A stretch of 64,000 nt of DNA from Prosapia bicincta (GCA_036971475.1 JBAIZL010000006.1:17065959-17129958), one strand, 5' to 3'; positions 47,623 through 61,303 are shown, counted from the stretch's first letter. Translations and numbers: made by a program. Notes: a model not told the origin generated them from the sequence alone.

Positions 47623-48696
47623 CAATATAGATATATAAAATTAACCTTCCCTGGCAATAACAAAAATAACAGTTATCAATACAATTTGTTTTTGATTCAT
47701 TAAGTTTAAATTGCTAAAACACCAACTACAGTTGTGGCATCACTGTATCACTCCGCGGACAATGCACACATTAGTACTCTGCACTAAATTTTTTACCCAA
47801 CTTTAAATTGATTAAAAATAACTTTCCATGTAAAATTTAAAAAATGTTTGTGCATATCGTCTTATTTTGTGGTTTTGAACAATTTTCAATTTTAATCTCA
47901 GGTGGCCCCTTTATCTCACTATTACATCTTTTTTGTATGCATATTGCAAAAGGATTATTAGATTAACAAGGAGACTTACGTATAATGGGAAAGATTCTAA
48001 AATCCTGCAGGACTAGACCGCACCTACTAAGAGATGTTTGGCGTCCCTCAGAGTATCCCAGCCAAACATACACACTATTTACAACGCTTACTTCACTGTT
48101 ATACATTTTATTACACTTTCTACAAACACCACATTCACAGCACAATCTTCACACATTAAGACTCACATCTTCTCTGTAGGGATTTTCCAATGGTCAGAAC
48201 CATTGCGCGTTGGGAGTGCTGAAAAGGCCAAAGCTTGACAAACTCTGGTCTGGGGTGCTGATGTGACTTTGCTCTGCCAAGATGTAAGTGCAGTTGTTGG
48301 TCTGCCAGCCACTTCGACCCTTTGTCAGAGAGTGTCTGCGGTGCACAGTATTACGAGTGCTCGAATGATGTCCATCCAGTCGAGCTAAGGAGGCAAGCTA
48401 TAGGCCCCAGAGTTATGGGGATTGGAAATGATCTTTATGTGATCCAAGGGTGTACCCGTTCCTATAGCCTCGCCCGTAACGCCTGACATGATGGCTGGCT
48501 TTATACAATTTATGGATTCTACAAATCCGTCCAATATTTTGAGTTTAAAGAGGTAATATAGATCCAAGTAAGAAGTTGACAGTGGCAACTACACCGGCAC
48601 TGTTAGCGCTAAAGTATTTAATGTTTTCTAGTGCTGAAGAAGGGAAAAGTTTTTTGAAAGTTTCCCCTTTCCTTACTAACAAGGCTGTCGCTGCCT

Positions 48697-49284
48697 GTGC
48701 AGGAGGTCCAGTTTTGTCTGTTAAAATTAAGAAATAGGATGTTAGTTGTTCAAACGTCTAAGGTGAAGCAAAGGTGTTTGCTTTTAAAAATGACCTTCTT
48801 TCTCGATATGGTCAGGGTATTTGTGGCTCGCAAACATACCTTTGAATTACTCTCAGAGGGGGTCATCACATGTAGGTATTTAATGTACATTCCAATTGAT
48901 GGAATTAAGTCCGAATTGTTGGCTCAGTCAGTCAAGGACGATGTGCCTATAATGAAAATGGAGAAAGGCGAAAAAGTAGCAACAGCGTCTTTTATTGTCT
49001 CCTTTGGAAAACCGGAGATACCCAAATGCTTACATGCAGGTTACCAAAGGCTGTCAGTGAGACCATATGTGGCCAACCGTAGGCGTTGCTTTAAGTGTCA
49101 GCGTTTCGGGCATATCAGCTCTACCTGTATACGCATAGTGTATGCTGTAAATGTAGCATTGAAGGCCATAATGACAAGGAATGCGTTAATGCTCCAAAGT
49201 GCGCCAACTTACAACTGTCCTAACTTTAAGGAAGAGAAAGCTGTCCTAGGCATCATGGCAAAAGAAAAGATATTTTTAGAGTAA
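48697..49284 (+). pseudogene. Non-LTR 2: gag-like ORF1 with CCHC zinc knuckle
   Basis: A 195-codon frame, with coding similarity extending upstream. It includes a RYLMYIPIDGIKSELLAQSV segment, a VSFGKPEIPKCLHAGYQRLS block and RRRCFKCQRFGHISSTC, a CxxCxxxGHxxxxC knuckle that binds RNA. A second Cys-rich unit behind it is degraded. ORF1 proteins package the element RNA. After the stop at 49284 further ORF1 sequence continues in broken frames to about 49800, including a CxxC-like TNCAGLSKKIEVL stretch. Confidence 0.8.
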
Positions 49285-49839
49285 AAAAATTATAGATCTA
49301 CTCAGTTAAAGGCTGATGGTAAAACTAATGCCGCTACTCTGACTGCTTCCAAATCATCTTGTACAAACTGTGCCGGACTGTCAAAGAAAATTGAAGTTCT
49401 AACAGAGGAAGTTTCTCACCTGTTGTACTTAGTCACAAATGGTCCTACCTTGGATTTGGTACAACCTTCAGCAACGGATCGAGATTTACCTCTTGTACAA
49501 ATCCCTTCCACTGGGGGGATTGAAGCATGAAATAAATCTTCAAGTGAGCCTTGTGTTTCTGTGCAGAAAACTTTGCCAATGGGTAATAAACCTTCTGAGT
49601 CCAAGACAGTAAAACAAAACAAAACACATAGACCAGTGGTGCATCAGACCACATCGCCACCATCTTTATCAGGTACTAAAAATGTTGACAAAGGAGGAAA
49701 TGCGAAAACCAGAACGGGTGGATATGGAATCTGACGAATGTAAGGCTCAGACATCTTCGAACGTCACGGGTAAACGAGAGAGCACCAATGTGTGTCAGTG
49801 AACTCCATTGCTAAATTGATAAATGCCTCCAATTAGTCA

Positions 49840-50450
49840 GTGATACAATGTAACATCAACAATGTTAGGAGTCACATAAAAGATCTTAAAGTACTCGTGC
49901 GAGATGGGTATCCAATGTTTGCATGTCTACAGGAGACATACCTCCACAAATCGCATAATTTCCTTTTAAAGGGGTATTCAGTTTTTAGATCGAACTTCTT
50001 TACAGAAGATCGAGTTAGAGGTAGCGTAGCTATCCTAGCCCATGACTGCATCGACGCTGTTTCTTTAAACCTAATAATTCCTTTACAAGCTGTAGCTGTT
50101 CAAACAGCTTTCCCGTATAAAATCACTGTGTGCTGTATCTACTTGCCATCACAAGAAAATTTGCCACACAGTGATTTAGTGAACTTGATAAGCCAGTTAC
50201 CGACTCCATTCTTATTGGTAGGAGATTTTAGTGCAACTCTCAAAGTAATCATGTGGAGAGTGTAAGAACGGAACTGGACTTATGTCTGCTAAATGACGGT
50301 TCGCTTACTCATTTAGTAGCATCTACTGGTGGATGGAAAACTGTTGACCTATCAATCTGCAACCCTCTTCTGGCTACTACATACAATTGGTCAGTGTTAA
50401 CGACATGTATGGAAGCGACCATATGCCTATTACGAGCAATTTATGTGATT
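49840..50450 (+). pseudogene. Non-LTR 2: AP endonuclease domain
   Basis: Starts IQCNINNVRSHIKDLKVLV with the metal-binding Asn, has the catalytic Glu in CLQETYL, a GSVAILAHD block, CCIYLPSQ, and PFLLVGDFSA, where the GDFN motif has Ser for Asn. After a frame change the last motif appears as YGSDHMPIT near 50415, with Asp-His intact. Two frames are needed; it is not functional as it stands. Confidence 0.87.
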
Positions 50451-50469
50451 CCTCACCCTGTTACACTCG

Positions 50470-51600
50470 ACATTCCCATCGGTTTTTCGAAAAGCTAACT
50501 GGGATGCCTACTCAAATTATCTTGTATCACTTGACATGGATTATATGACACCTATTGATAAAACAATTGAAAATTTTAAAAGATCAGTTTGTGACACTTC
50601 CATTCTGTCGCTAGCCTTTGCGCTGAAGCAACCGGATGGAACATTGATCACAAGCACTGGTAATATTGCTAATGTACTGGGAACATCATTTTCTAACTTT
50701 TCTGCTACGACAGCCTATAATAAATTATTCCAGAAGTATAAACTGAAGGGAGAAGTAATACCGTTTACTGTTGGGTTGTCTGGGGACTCTCCTTTGAACA
50801 CTCTTTTCTCTGTAGGGGAATTGGAGTCAGCTCTCGTGTCAACAAAGGATTTTGCACCAGGTCCTGATTCCATTGTATACTCCATGCTGAAACATCTACA
50901 ATCATTTATTCAAGGAACAGCCTTTCCCCGATGAATGGTTGGAAGCGACTGTAATTCCTCTTTTAAAAGGGGTAAGACAAAACCAATCCCAGTAATTACA
51001 GACATATATCTTATAAGCGTCTTGTGCAAACTACTGGAGAAGATGGTCAACCGCCGTCTTGTCTGGTATCTAGAAACCAACGATCTTCTTGGAAACAAAC
51101 AGTGTGGTTTCAAACAAGGACAATCATCTGTTTACCAATTGGTTTTGTTAGAATCTGCTTTTCAAAATGCCTTTCTCTTGCATCAAACACTCGTTGCCAT
51201 TTTTTTTTTACCTCGAGAAGGCATACGATATGGCATGGAAAAGAGGAATTCATAATACTATGAAACCATGAGGTATACAAGGGAACAACCTGACATTCAT
51301 CGCTAACTTCCTGTCAAATAGATCTTTTTGCATTCGTCTTGGATGCACATATTCAAACAGTTATAAACAAGAGAATGGTGTACCGCAGGGCAGCGTGCTG
51401 AGTGTCACACTATTTGCCGTTGCAATAAATAGTATCACATCTAACATACGATCTCCGGTACATTGTTCTTTCTTTGTAGATGACTTTTGTATTTATGTGC
51501 CTGCTTGTAATATGGCAACTGCGGAAAGATCTTTGCAGTTAGCAATAAGCAGATTAGAGGAATGGTCAAGGACTAAAGCTTTAAACTCTCTGTTTTGAAG
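50470..51600 (+). pseudogene. Non-LTR 2: reverse transcriptase domain
   Basis: Blocks in order across several frames: KANWDAYSNYL, FAPGPDSIVYSMLKHL (GPDxI block), ISVLCKLLEKMVNRRLVWYL, NKQCGFKQGQSSVYQLVLLE, LEKAYDMAWKRG (palm A; D-x-x-KAYD type), GVPQGSVLSVTLFAVAIN, and FFVDDFCIYV, the catalytic Asp-Asp box in the F-V-D-D form. Both Asp of that box are present. Interrupted by at least three frameshifts. Confidence 0.88.
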
Positions 51601-52289
51601 ACCCAATGTGTAACATTTAGTCGTTGTAGGCAACATCTATAGTCAATCCTTTATCTTAATGGGATTCAACTTCAAACCACGGACAGCGTTCGATTTTTGA
51701 GTCTTTAATTTAATAAAAGACTCTCATGGATCCCCCATGTAGGTGATTTTAAGATGAGATGCAACAAGAAATTGGATATACTTAAAGTCCTTAGCAGTAT
51801 AAATTGGGGAGCAGAAATAGTATGCTTTAGTTAGATCGTTGATGGATACGGCTGTCAAGCATTTTCATCCGCACGACCTACAGTTCTGAAAACTCTTGAT
51901 GCAGTCCACCACTCTGGACTTAGACTTGCTACTGGTGCATTTAGAACTAGCCCAATCCCTAGTCTTATTGTCGAAGCTGGGGAATCTGCTTTTTAAGTCA
52001 GATGCTACAAATACCTTACATTTCTGGTCTTCGAAGCAAACCTAAATATCCGGCATTTAATGTATAATAACAGCTACGAACAATATTATAATGCATGTGA
52101 ACATTTGATATTAGGACATTGCACATAGTTAATAACCTTGAGTTACAACTTCCTACTACTTTTTAATGATCGATGTGCTATCTACCTCCATGGATAATAA
52201 AAATGCTTCAATTTTTCGTTGTTCAGTTTTACTAAAAGCAATACTCCCAATGTGGTGTACTACCAAGAGTTTTTGGCAATCTACAGATC

Positions 52290-52680
52290 CCACCAATGTA
52301 GTGATGCTATTCTCACAGATGAGTCTAAACTGGAAGATGGCGTTGAGGATGCTTTTTATGCGTCGGGACGTACCTACACATACGGATTGCCCTCAGGTTG
52401 CAGTGTTTTCACGGCCGAACTATTTCCCACTTTCAAAGCGTTCTCTGTCATTAAAAAATGCTCTTCAGGATATTTTTTCTAACCCTTTAATTGGGGACTT
52501 TTTGTGCGGAATACACAGGCTGCAATTGGGGGGTGTAGGGGTACATTTTGTTGGGTCCTGGACACTGCGGAATACTCGGAAACACAAAACCAGATGAAGC
52601 AGCGAAGAATACTACGAGGTTGATATCCATTACTCAACGAGTTATGGCATCTGATTGTGTGTGTTTTGTGAAACATTTAT
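52290..52680 (+). pseudogene. Non-LTR 2: RNase H domain
   Basis: One frame reads AILTDESKLEDGVEDAFYA and GCSVFTAELFPTFKAF, with the first catalytic Asp (TDES) and the Glu of TAEL. The frame shifts, and GHCGILGNTKPDEAAKN carries the later His and Asp (family form PGHxGIxGNxxADxAAK). Placement behind the RT and in front of a Cys/His tail is as in the I group. Confidence 0.82.
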
Positions 52681-53357
52681 TGCTCGCTGCTTGGAATGAC
52701 GAATGGCATACTGTGATTCCGAATAGGCTGAGGGAAATTAAAAGATATTGTCTGTCAATAGAGGTCTTCTATTTGTTGAAAACGTAGGGAGGAAATGGTG
52801 GTTACATGCCTTCATGTTGGCCCCTCTTTTGCAACTCATGGATATTTGATGCGTTGTGAAGATTCACCAATATGTCAATACTGTGGTGACTATAAAACAT
52901 ATTTTGGTGGATTGTGTCGGTTTAACCAATATTCGTGCCTTTCTTAATGTGGAAGACAGTTTAAAGGTGGTGTTAAGGGATGATGCCTCGGCCATTGACC
53001 GAGTCATCGCTCCCTTGTACCCCTTAAACACATTTTTTGAAATCTATTATTTAAAAATATTATGTTTTCTTTATTTCTACATATATTTCTTTGTGTGTAC
53101 GTTTTGGGTATAGTTTTATATTATTTTTTTAAACTTAGTATATTTTATGCTTATGTTACAGTTCTATTAATATTTATTTATTGTTAAATTGTTACTTATT
53201 GTTATGTTTTAATTATTGTAATTAATAATTTACTCTTATATTATTCGTCATTGTTATTTTATTATTTATTGTTTTATATTTTATTGTTATTTTTAGTTGT
53301 ATAACTATTGTTACATCTTTATTGTTATATTGTTATTATTAAGTTTTATAAGCTATG

Positions 53358-53358
<1 letters not shown>

Positions 53359-53441
<83 letters not shown>
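53359..53441. repeat. (TA)n followed by T30
   Basis: About 26 TA repeats (53359-53412) followed by about 30 T's. The tract ends the AT-rich 3' zone of non-LTR 2 and may mark its boundary. Confidence 0.93.
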
Positions 53442-54166
53442 GATTTAAAACTTTTTGTTAGGTTTTGTATTTTGGGTTATTTTTATATTTATTGGTTTAT
53501 TTAACATGTTTTGCATTAGTCACTGTTGATTGGTGATGATAAGCAAAATTGATTTTTTACCAGGGAAAAAATTTTAAAAGGCGGGTTGTAAAAATTAAAC
53601 AATATGATTTATATTATAAACATGAATATATTATTTAATTATAACAGTAATCATTATTATTATTATTACCTAATGATATAATACTATATCTTTATTACAA
53701 TATGCCAAAAAAATATAAATTCATGAATAATGTTTACATGTTTTAAATAAAAACGTAATAGAACTTTGAGGGTTAGGTAGATATATTATTGATTTATATA
53801 ATGTACAACTCACAGATATATAATTGTCCTTACCCATAACTTTCGATAACCTTATAAGCAAAACAGTATTTTGTACCCAGAAAACAAGTTTTTGTAACTA
53901 AAATAGATTAATATATAATACTGCTAATAAATTATTAGGAATTAACTAAAATACATTATCTGGTAAATTAAACTGCATGATCATTAACATATTTGGAATT
54001 AACACATCCTGAACAATAACAGAGTATGCAAACCTTATACTAACTGTGCAGTCTGTTTACAATCCTGTTGATTCTGTATGTACAACTAAATAAACATTAC
54101 AAAGGGCATTGCTTCATTTAGTTATAATCATATAATTTCTAGCATGATAAATGAACGATATAAGTA
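53442..54166. other. MLK intron, nothing recognised
   Basis: AT-rich sequence with no domain-bearing open frame or recognised repeat. Confidence 0.4.
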
Positions 54167-54167
54167 C

Positions 54168-54440
54168 AGTAGAGTCTCAAAATTCCAAGTCCTGATAATT
54201 CGAGCTTCCATTAAATTTGAGCTATTTCTATTTGAGTGTATTTTATCTATTTGAAAGAAAATGTTAAGTCGAGCTTCCAAGAAATGTTTATATCAATACG
54301 GTATGCAAAGAAAATGAGCAGGGCTTCCAAGAAATATTTATATCAATATGGTATGCAAAGGAAATGAGTTGGGCTTCCAAGAAATGTTTTTGTCAATATG
54401 GTATGCAAGGGAAATGAGTCAGGCCTCCAATAAAAGTTCA
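54168..54440. repeat. DNA-transposon-like end with about 3.5 copies of a 50-bp tandem repeat
   Basis: Starts TACAGTAGAGTCTCAAAATT, which resembles the TA-flanked ends of pogo-like elements. Inside, the phrase GGCTTCCAAGAAAT recurs at 54271, 54321, 54371 and (as GGCCTCCAATAAAA) 54421, an exact 50-bp period with substitutions. No opposite end could be assigned. Confidence 0.7.
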
Positions 54441-55400
54441 TATAAAGTTCTATAAACTTATTTAGTGAATTTGTAGCTATAGTCCAAGAATGTTGCTTTT
54501 TTGAACACAACCTTTAACAAGAAAATATTCAAGTTTCCCTGTTTACAATAACTATAAATGAAAACAGCGAAAGCGAACACAGGCGAACACAGTCCAAATA
54601 GTCCAAATCAAGGAAGATATATAACAGGAATATTTAGGTAATAGTATGCGAGCAAGTTAGTTAGAGAAACCACAAACAATATTTTATCGAGAATTTGAGC
54701 AGTAAAACATATGTACCATTGGTACATTAAAAAATACGGAATATCTAATTAAATTAACCTCACTCAGTTAAAACAATGAACACTACAAAAGACAAGCCCT
54801 GCTTGACATTTTGTAGTTGTTGAGCTGGATTCCTTTTTAAAATGATTAAAGGAATGAAATTAACAGTATTTTTAAGACTTATTAATTCACAGCCAGATTT
54901 CACAAGAAGGATTTTTCTTCTAATCCTGACCATTTGGAATTACAGTAAAACCTCTCAAATTCATCCCTTTACGTAATTCTTCACAAACACCATCTGTAAG
55001 TCTGCAGTGTCAGGTAGTATAGGCGCCAGCCTTCTGATAAGGATGATACCAGACATGAGTTATTCGATTACTGAGAAAACCTCTCAACACAATCTTTGTT
55101 CTCAGAAAACTCATATGTGTGATAACATATAACAGAAGTCTTCAGTAATCGACTGACGACAGCGTTGAGTTGCATTATAAGTTACACTGTAGTTTATACA
55201 AATTGTATTTCACTGCTTAGTTTTTGTTTCCCTTCTTCATTTTATAATTTTTTCAAACAGTGGTTAAGTAAAGGGGAAATGTTTAAACATAGTAATTATA
55301 CACAATATCAAGAGCAAAATGGTACAATATATCACAATGAAAATATTGGAAAGAACCCCAATACCACAAAATTAACAAATAAAACAAGTTATTTAAGATT

Positions 55401-55449
55401 AAACCTTTATGTACATTTCGATGACCATGTCATCATCATCAGAGGGTCT
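55401..55449 (-). ncRNA. Hammerhead-like motif with canonical CUGAUGA core
   Basis: On the minus strand: helix I AGACCCT/AAGGTTT (six of seven pairs, one wobble), core CTGATGA (exact consensus) plus one extra T, perfect helix II GATGAC/GTCATC around ATG, GAAA, self-complementary TGTACA, T, then A as the cleavage-site base. The best single copy in the window. Departure from the textbook form: the extra T before helix II and a helix III with no loop. Confidence 0.55.
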
Positions 55450-55498
55450 TATTACAAAATTACAATCTAGCAAACAAGAAGTTACAAACTAGAGTGAT

Positions 55499-55549
55499 CA
55501 TCACTCTGATGATGATGATGACATGGTCACCGAAATGTACACAAGGGTT
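55499..55549 (+). ncRNA. Hammerhead-like motif, diverged mirror copy
   Basis: Plus-strand twin with CTGATGA followed by one more TGA than its partner, TGAC/GTCA, GAAA and TGTACA. The expected T after helix III is C, and helix I is not conserved, so this copy is probably dead. Confidence 0.4.
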
Positions 55550-56349
55550 TAATCTTAAGTAACTTGTTTTATTTGTTAATTTTGATTATTTTTGTGGTGT
55601 TAGGGTTCTTTCCAATATTTTCATTGTAATAGTAATTATGAAACTTAAAGTCAGTAGATAAGTATGACATTCTACAACAGTTAAGAAAAAGCGAGTTAAG
55701 CTATCATTAGAATTGGGAATTCCTAGGATGCCCGAAAATTACATTAAAAAAATGGCAATAAAATTGAAGAGTCCACGGCAAAAATGGAAGTTTCTGACAG
55801 AGACGTTAACAAACTAAAAAGAATGACAACACCTATTCACGTTCAACCTGATGATGCAACGTTCATGTAGTTCTCACAACAACGAAGTCAAGTTATTCTA
55901 TTAAGAATATCTGCCCATTTTTAATTCAGAAAGCTTTGAGTAACTTACTGTATTTGTAATTACGAAATATACTGCAGGCTGCTGCTAGTGTTTTTATAGT
56001 GTGGTGGAGTTTTCCAACCAACATAAATCATCTAAGTAAAACGTCAACCACATTACCTACCTACTTACGTATTTATATTCTATGTTTCCCACAATTACAT
56101 GTTAATGTCACAACTTCTGTAATTCTTCTTTTTCTCAAATTCCTCCTTGTGACAAATTAGAGAGGTTCTACTGTATTATATTTCTTCAAAATCCAATATT
56201 TAATCTACACTATTTTAAATATTGAAATAGCAAAAGCTAATGACTATATCTAACTGCATTTAATGCGTAATATATACATAATGTATAACAATTCTTAGGC
56301 AGAGAACTAGTCATCCTTTTGAGGTTCTTGGTCTCCATCAATTTGGGTG

Positions 56350-56590
56350 TTTTGAAGGTGCTTGATGTAATCATCTTGAATTCACTGATTAAACTAATTT
56401 TAAAAATACTTGACTAAGTGAATACATAATTGCTTACAAAACATTTGTTCCTTTTACGAAGCTAACCCTCTACTGGACGGCATAGAGAGTTAGCTTCGTA
56501 AAAGGAACGAATGTTTTGAAACGCTTCAGCAAGTAAGCAATTACGTATTCACTTAGTTGAGTATTTTTAAAATTAGTTGGGTGTTCTGTT
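56350..56590. mobile_element. Penelope-like end pair, short foldback
   Basis: Left arm 56350-56485 and right arm 56485-56580 are inverted copies of the end also found at 1-200 and 57840-57970 (TACTTGACTAAGTGAATAC; CTTCGTAAAAGGAACGA). The right arm keeps the hammerhead-like motif at 56493-56530 (TCGTAAA, GGAAC/GTTTT, GAAA, CGCT). The left arm has lost the part between TTGCT and the AAAC stretch. Confidence 0.7.
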
Positions 56591-56696
56591 GTGAGGGTAG
56601 AAGAATGGGTATGAATTTTCAAAAATCTGAGGCCCTATTTTTAAGTAACTGATATATTAATCCACTTCAATTCAGTACATAAATTAGTACTTACCA

Positions 56697-57290
56697 ATTA
56701 CAGTCAAACTTGTTTATAACGAAATTTCAAATAACAAAATCCTCAAATTATTATGGCGTTCCTTGACATTTTTAGAAATTAGTATTACAATATGCCTCTA
56801 TGTTACAAATTTCAGACTTCTCAATCGGGAAATATTTTCTCCAACTAAAGAAAAGAAATGTGGAGCTGCATCGGCAGCTGACAAAGGTATTTTCAGAAAA
56901 TTGTTTGTTTTCAGCAGGAATAGCAGTGAAACCGAGAGGTTGTCAGGTAGTGGCTTTACAGTTCATTTTACACCGGATAAAGTACTGCACTGTTGTTTAC
57001 ATCCTGCCCTTGGTAGACTACATGTTAGTAAAAAGCAGATTCAAAGAATTCTGCATTTATAACTAGATATTAGTTATTCCCTTTTCCCATTATTGAGAAG
57101 AGACTTATTTCTCATGATAACCTTGCTAGTTCAGTTACTTCATTTCAATTGTCGTGAGTTTGTCGAGCTTTGAAAAAATGTCAAAAGAAGGTGTTTAAGT
57201 GATGAAGAAAAGGTGAACATTACAAAAGATAAACTGTGTACAAATCACGATATCGATAATGCAATGATAAAATGGATTAAACTAATGTGC
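56697..57290 (+). pseudogene. Possible remnant of a second pogo/Tigger-type element
   Basis: Begins with TACAGTCAAACTTGTTTATA, resembling a Tigger-type end. Near 57180-57290 one frame reads KRRCLSDEEKVNITKDKL and DNAMIKWIKLMC, like the start and a later helix of the CENP-B-type DNA-binding domain of such transposases, with the middle deleted. The open frames at 56763-57066 are unrelated to anything I know. Tentative. Confidence 0.3.
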
Positions 57291-57299
57291 TAGAAAAAT

Positions 57300-57970
57300 A
57301 TATAATGAAAGCCAATGTGTGTGATCATTTAATATGCTTTCTTTATCTGTTGCGTGATGTTTGTATATTTCGTATTTTTCTAAAGTTGTTAGTTGTTTAC
57401 TTTGTTTTAATATGTGGAGAATGGTTTAATTACTATGTATGTCTGTGTGTTTGTGTTGTGTGTTTTTAGGTGTGTTCTGTAGCTAGATTTTGGGTTTGTG
57501 TGGTTTATTTGGGTAATGTGTTCTTCGAAGCGTGTGTAGAATGACCTACTAGTTTGGCCGATACCAGCTGGGATCGTTACATGTTAATTTGTATATTACT
57601 GGATAGATTGTATGTGCCGTCTTAAAGTGTTTGATGTTTTGTAAGATTTTATTTGGTAATGAAGTTTTTTGAATGTGGAAGCTACTTTGTGTATGTTTGT
57701 TGTTCTGTAGAATGTATTGTTGTTCAATGTGATGTAGGAATATTTCTGCTAGGATGCCTGAGATAGGGGGGGGCCCATACGCAGGCCTTTACACTCATAA
57801 ATCTCATACCGACAATCTTTGTACCCAGCAGGACGCCACCAGTAGAGGCTTTGCTTCGTAAAAGGAACGATTGTTTAGAAATGTGTCAGCAAGTAAGTAC
57901 GAATTCACTTAGTTAAGTATTGTTCTATTATAGTTCAGTCAGTGATTTCAAGATGATTACAACAAGCAAC
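57300..57970 (-). mobile_element. Penelope-like copy, strongly decayed, with inverted end
   Basis: On the minus strand, 57780-57640 matches the RT region of the 26-kb copy (the segment ILVEIYIHHIEQ) and 57610-57330 matches the GIY-YIG part seen at 246-593, with the middle deleted. At 57840-57970 the end sequence lies in the opposite orientation and includes the motif at 57853-57890 (GCT/AGC, TCGTAAA, GGAAC/GTTTA, GAAA, TGTG, T-C). Confidence 0.7.
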
Positions 57971-59556
<1,586 letters not shown>

Positions 59557-60043
59557 TTACTTTTTACAGATGGAAAAATTCTCTTTGGTAAGAAAAGAAG
59601 ATAAATAATGGCTCTATTGTGCTATATAATTAAACACACAAAAGAATCGAATCAGAGGTAGTATTGAGTAATATGGATATTTTGAAACTAAAATTCAGCA
59701 GTTTTATAAACATTGAAGTTAAATTAATTTTTTTTAGGAATTTACTAATTTTTTGTAATTTTGTATTTACAGTGAGAAAAATCATGCAGCCAAATACAAA
59801 GATTAAGCAATTGTATTTCTAAAGACATATATTTAAGCATTTTCTAAAACACTGTCTTTGTTCACTTCAATTACTTTCCAAGATAATTTTAATACTTTCC
59901 ATCTACAAAAAACCAATTCAGTTCATCATCACCAATAAATGTCAAAAACTCAAATTAAAATAAAATCACAAAAATAATTTACAAAGACATATTGCAAAAA
60001 TATAACGACAAGAAACCAATAAATATATAACAATATAAAAAAT

Positions 60044-60327
60044 AAATAATATTAATAACAACAAAACAATTAATAACAAAAAGTAGCAACAAATAAATTA
60101 TAAGAATACAACAAGTATTATGTATTACAAAAACATAGATATAAAGAACAATAAATAACTAAAACCTAAAAAGATATTTAACAATAAATATAACATTAAA
60201 TAAACATCTATGCACACGTTATTTTAGTCTAAAGTTAATGCTTAATGTTGATATTTATAACAAACTAAATCAATTTGTTACTAGCATATGTGTTTTATTC
60301 TATACATTATTAGAACATATTAAAACA
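60044..60327. repeat. 284-bp direct repeat, left copy
   Basis: Matches 61304-61587 base for base at a constant offset of 1260, apart from a few substitutions (for example TAACATTAA against TAGCATTAA). The boundaries coincide with the two ends of the Penelope copy between them. A-rich, no coding sequence. Confidence 0.93.
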
Positions 60328-60331
60328 TATA

Positions 60332-61129
60332 TTCAACATATACCGAAAACCCACCAGCACTAACACGACCATACACAGTTCCTCAAACCACTCACACCAA
60401 CACAAACTAGCTGCTTACAATACCATGATATACCGCCTCCTTAAAACACCATTAGACAAAGATGAACACTACCAGGAGTTAAACACCATAAAATATATAG
60501 CACAAACAAACGGATACAACCCAACAATGATAGACAAATTATACAACCTCCTAAAAAATAAACATAATAACCCAAATACAAACACACAAGATGACAATCC
60601 CATAAAATACTTATCAATACCACACAGATCATCCAAAACCCACAATCTAACCAACACATTACGAAAATACAACTACAAAATAGCTTACTCCACACACAAC
60701 ACTCTCAACAAACAATTTAAACCCAACAGCAAAATCAACGACATTTACAACACCACTGGAGTTTACAAACTAACTTGCAGTTCATGCCCCAGTTTTTACA
60801 TAGGCCAGACAGGGAGGTCATTTCACACACGTTACCAAGAACATATAAAAGCACTAAAAAACAATAATTCAAACTTCGCCGATCATCTCAACTCCACAAA
60901 ACACGACTACACAGACATAACATCTAACTTACAAATTCTTCATAAACAACACAGAAATAACCAACGCTACACAACCGAACAATACGAAATATATAGGCAC
61001 TTCAAACTACACCCTACACACATACTCAATACACAATTACATTACAACTCACACTCACTTTTTGACATCATAACTCCTAATACACACAAAATACACCCAC
61101 ACCACCAAAATATCCCACCCCCACCCTAA
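60332..61129 (+). pseudogene. Penelope-like RT thumb and GIY-YIG endonuclease, open frame
   Basis: The open frame from 60425 gives 234 codons, and the same frame extends upstream to about 60332 as FNIYRKPTSTNTTIHSSSNH and HQHKLAAYNT, the conserved segment after the RT palm. A linker with ELNTIKYIAQTNGYNPTMI follows. GVYKLTCSSCPSFYIGQTGR begins the nuclease with intact GVY and YIG motifs and a CxxC pair, then SFHTRYQEHIKAL and EQYEIYRHFKL. The RT palm with its catalytic Asp residues is missing, so the copy cannot transpose alone; the absence of stops suggests a recent insertion. Confidence 0.9.
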
Positions 61130-61159
61130 CCTACGTAAACCTTGAGATCAGTTACGGTC

Positions 61160-61201
61160 TGAGTTGACAAAGGGACACATCTCCCGAAACGGCCGTCCTC
61201 A
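61160..61201 (+). ncRNA. Hammerhead-like motif at the 3' end of the Penelope copy
   Basis: Helix I TGAG/CTCA, core TTGACAA plus one extra A, helix II GGGA/TCCC with a 6-nt loop, GAAA, self-complementary CGGCCG, then T-C. It lies about 30 bp after the stop codon of the element. Hammerheads are established in Penelope-like elements, which supports the reading. The core has U3-A8 instead of C3-G8. Degraded relatives sit at 26243-26274 (plus) and about 24873-24905 (minus). Confidence 0.5.
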
Positions 61202-61303
61202 ACACAAAAAAGTAAGTGCTACTATAGGCAAGTTAAAACATTTTTTTAAAAAAAGTTGTAAGTGATTACTAGTAGCTCACGCGAAGATGGAATCAACAAA
61301 TGG

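Larger units (their letters stand above)
48240..53441 (+). mobile_element. I-like non-LTR retrotransposon 2, near full length but decayed
   Basis: In order: a gag-like ORF with a CCHC knuckle (48697-49284), endonuclease (49840-50450), reverse transcriptase (50470-51600), RNase H (52290-52620), C-terminal domain (to about 53110), then an AT-rich 3' zone with ATTGTTAT-type repeats, a (TA)n tract and 30 T's. It differs from non-LTR 1 throughout. Many stops and frameshifts. The 5' start is uncertain. Located in the 13.7-kb MLK intron, antisense to the gene. Confidence 0.88.
55327..55630. mobile_element. Foldback repeat with paired hammerhead-like motifs
   Basis: Inverted arms about 55327-55450 and 55499-55630 share GAAAATATTGGAAAGAACCC, TAACAAATAAAACAAGTTA and the hammerhead-like unit, with a 50-bp spacer. 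The plus-strand open frame at 55165-55470 crosses the left arm and is an artefact. Confidence 0.72.
54943..56173. mobile_element. pogo-like DNA transposon, non-autonomous, with foldback inside
   Basis: The left end CAGTAAAACCTCTCAAATTC and the right end (reverse complement CAGTAGAACCTCTCTAATTT) are inverted repeats flanked by TA. The interior has no transposase. A foldback repeat with hammerhead-like motifs (about 55327-55630) lies inside it, apparently inserted later. Confidence 0.75.
60328..61303 (+). mobile_element. Penelope-like retroelement, 5'-truncated, best preserved copy
   Basis: Begins directly after the left 284-bp repeat inside reverse transcriptase sequence and ends with ACTAGTAGCTCACGCGAAGA and TGGAATCAACAAATGG before the right repeat. 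It encodes the RT thumb, linker and GIY-YIG nuclease, then a hammerhead-like motif and the GTAAGTGCTACTATAGGC end. Same family as the 24.8-26.3 kb copy but in opposite orientation. Confidence 0.9.

Noticed and set aside
55401..55549. CTGATGATGATG read only as a (TGA)n microsatellite
   Set aside because: Simple repetition does not explain the pairing GATGAC/GTCATC, the following GAAA and TGTACA, or the related CTGAAGA family without TGA repeats. It remains the main alternative for the 17.4-kb foldback.
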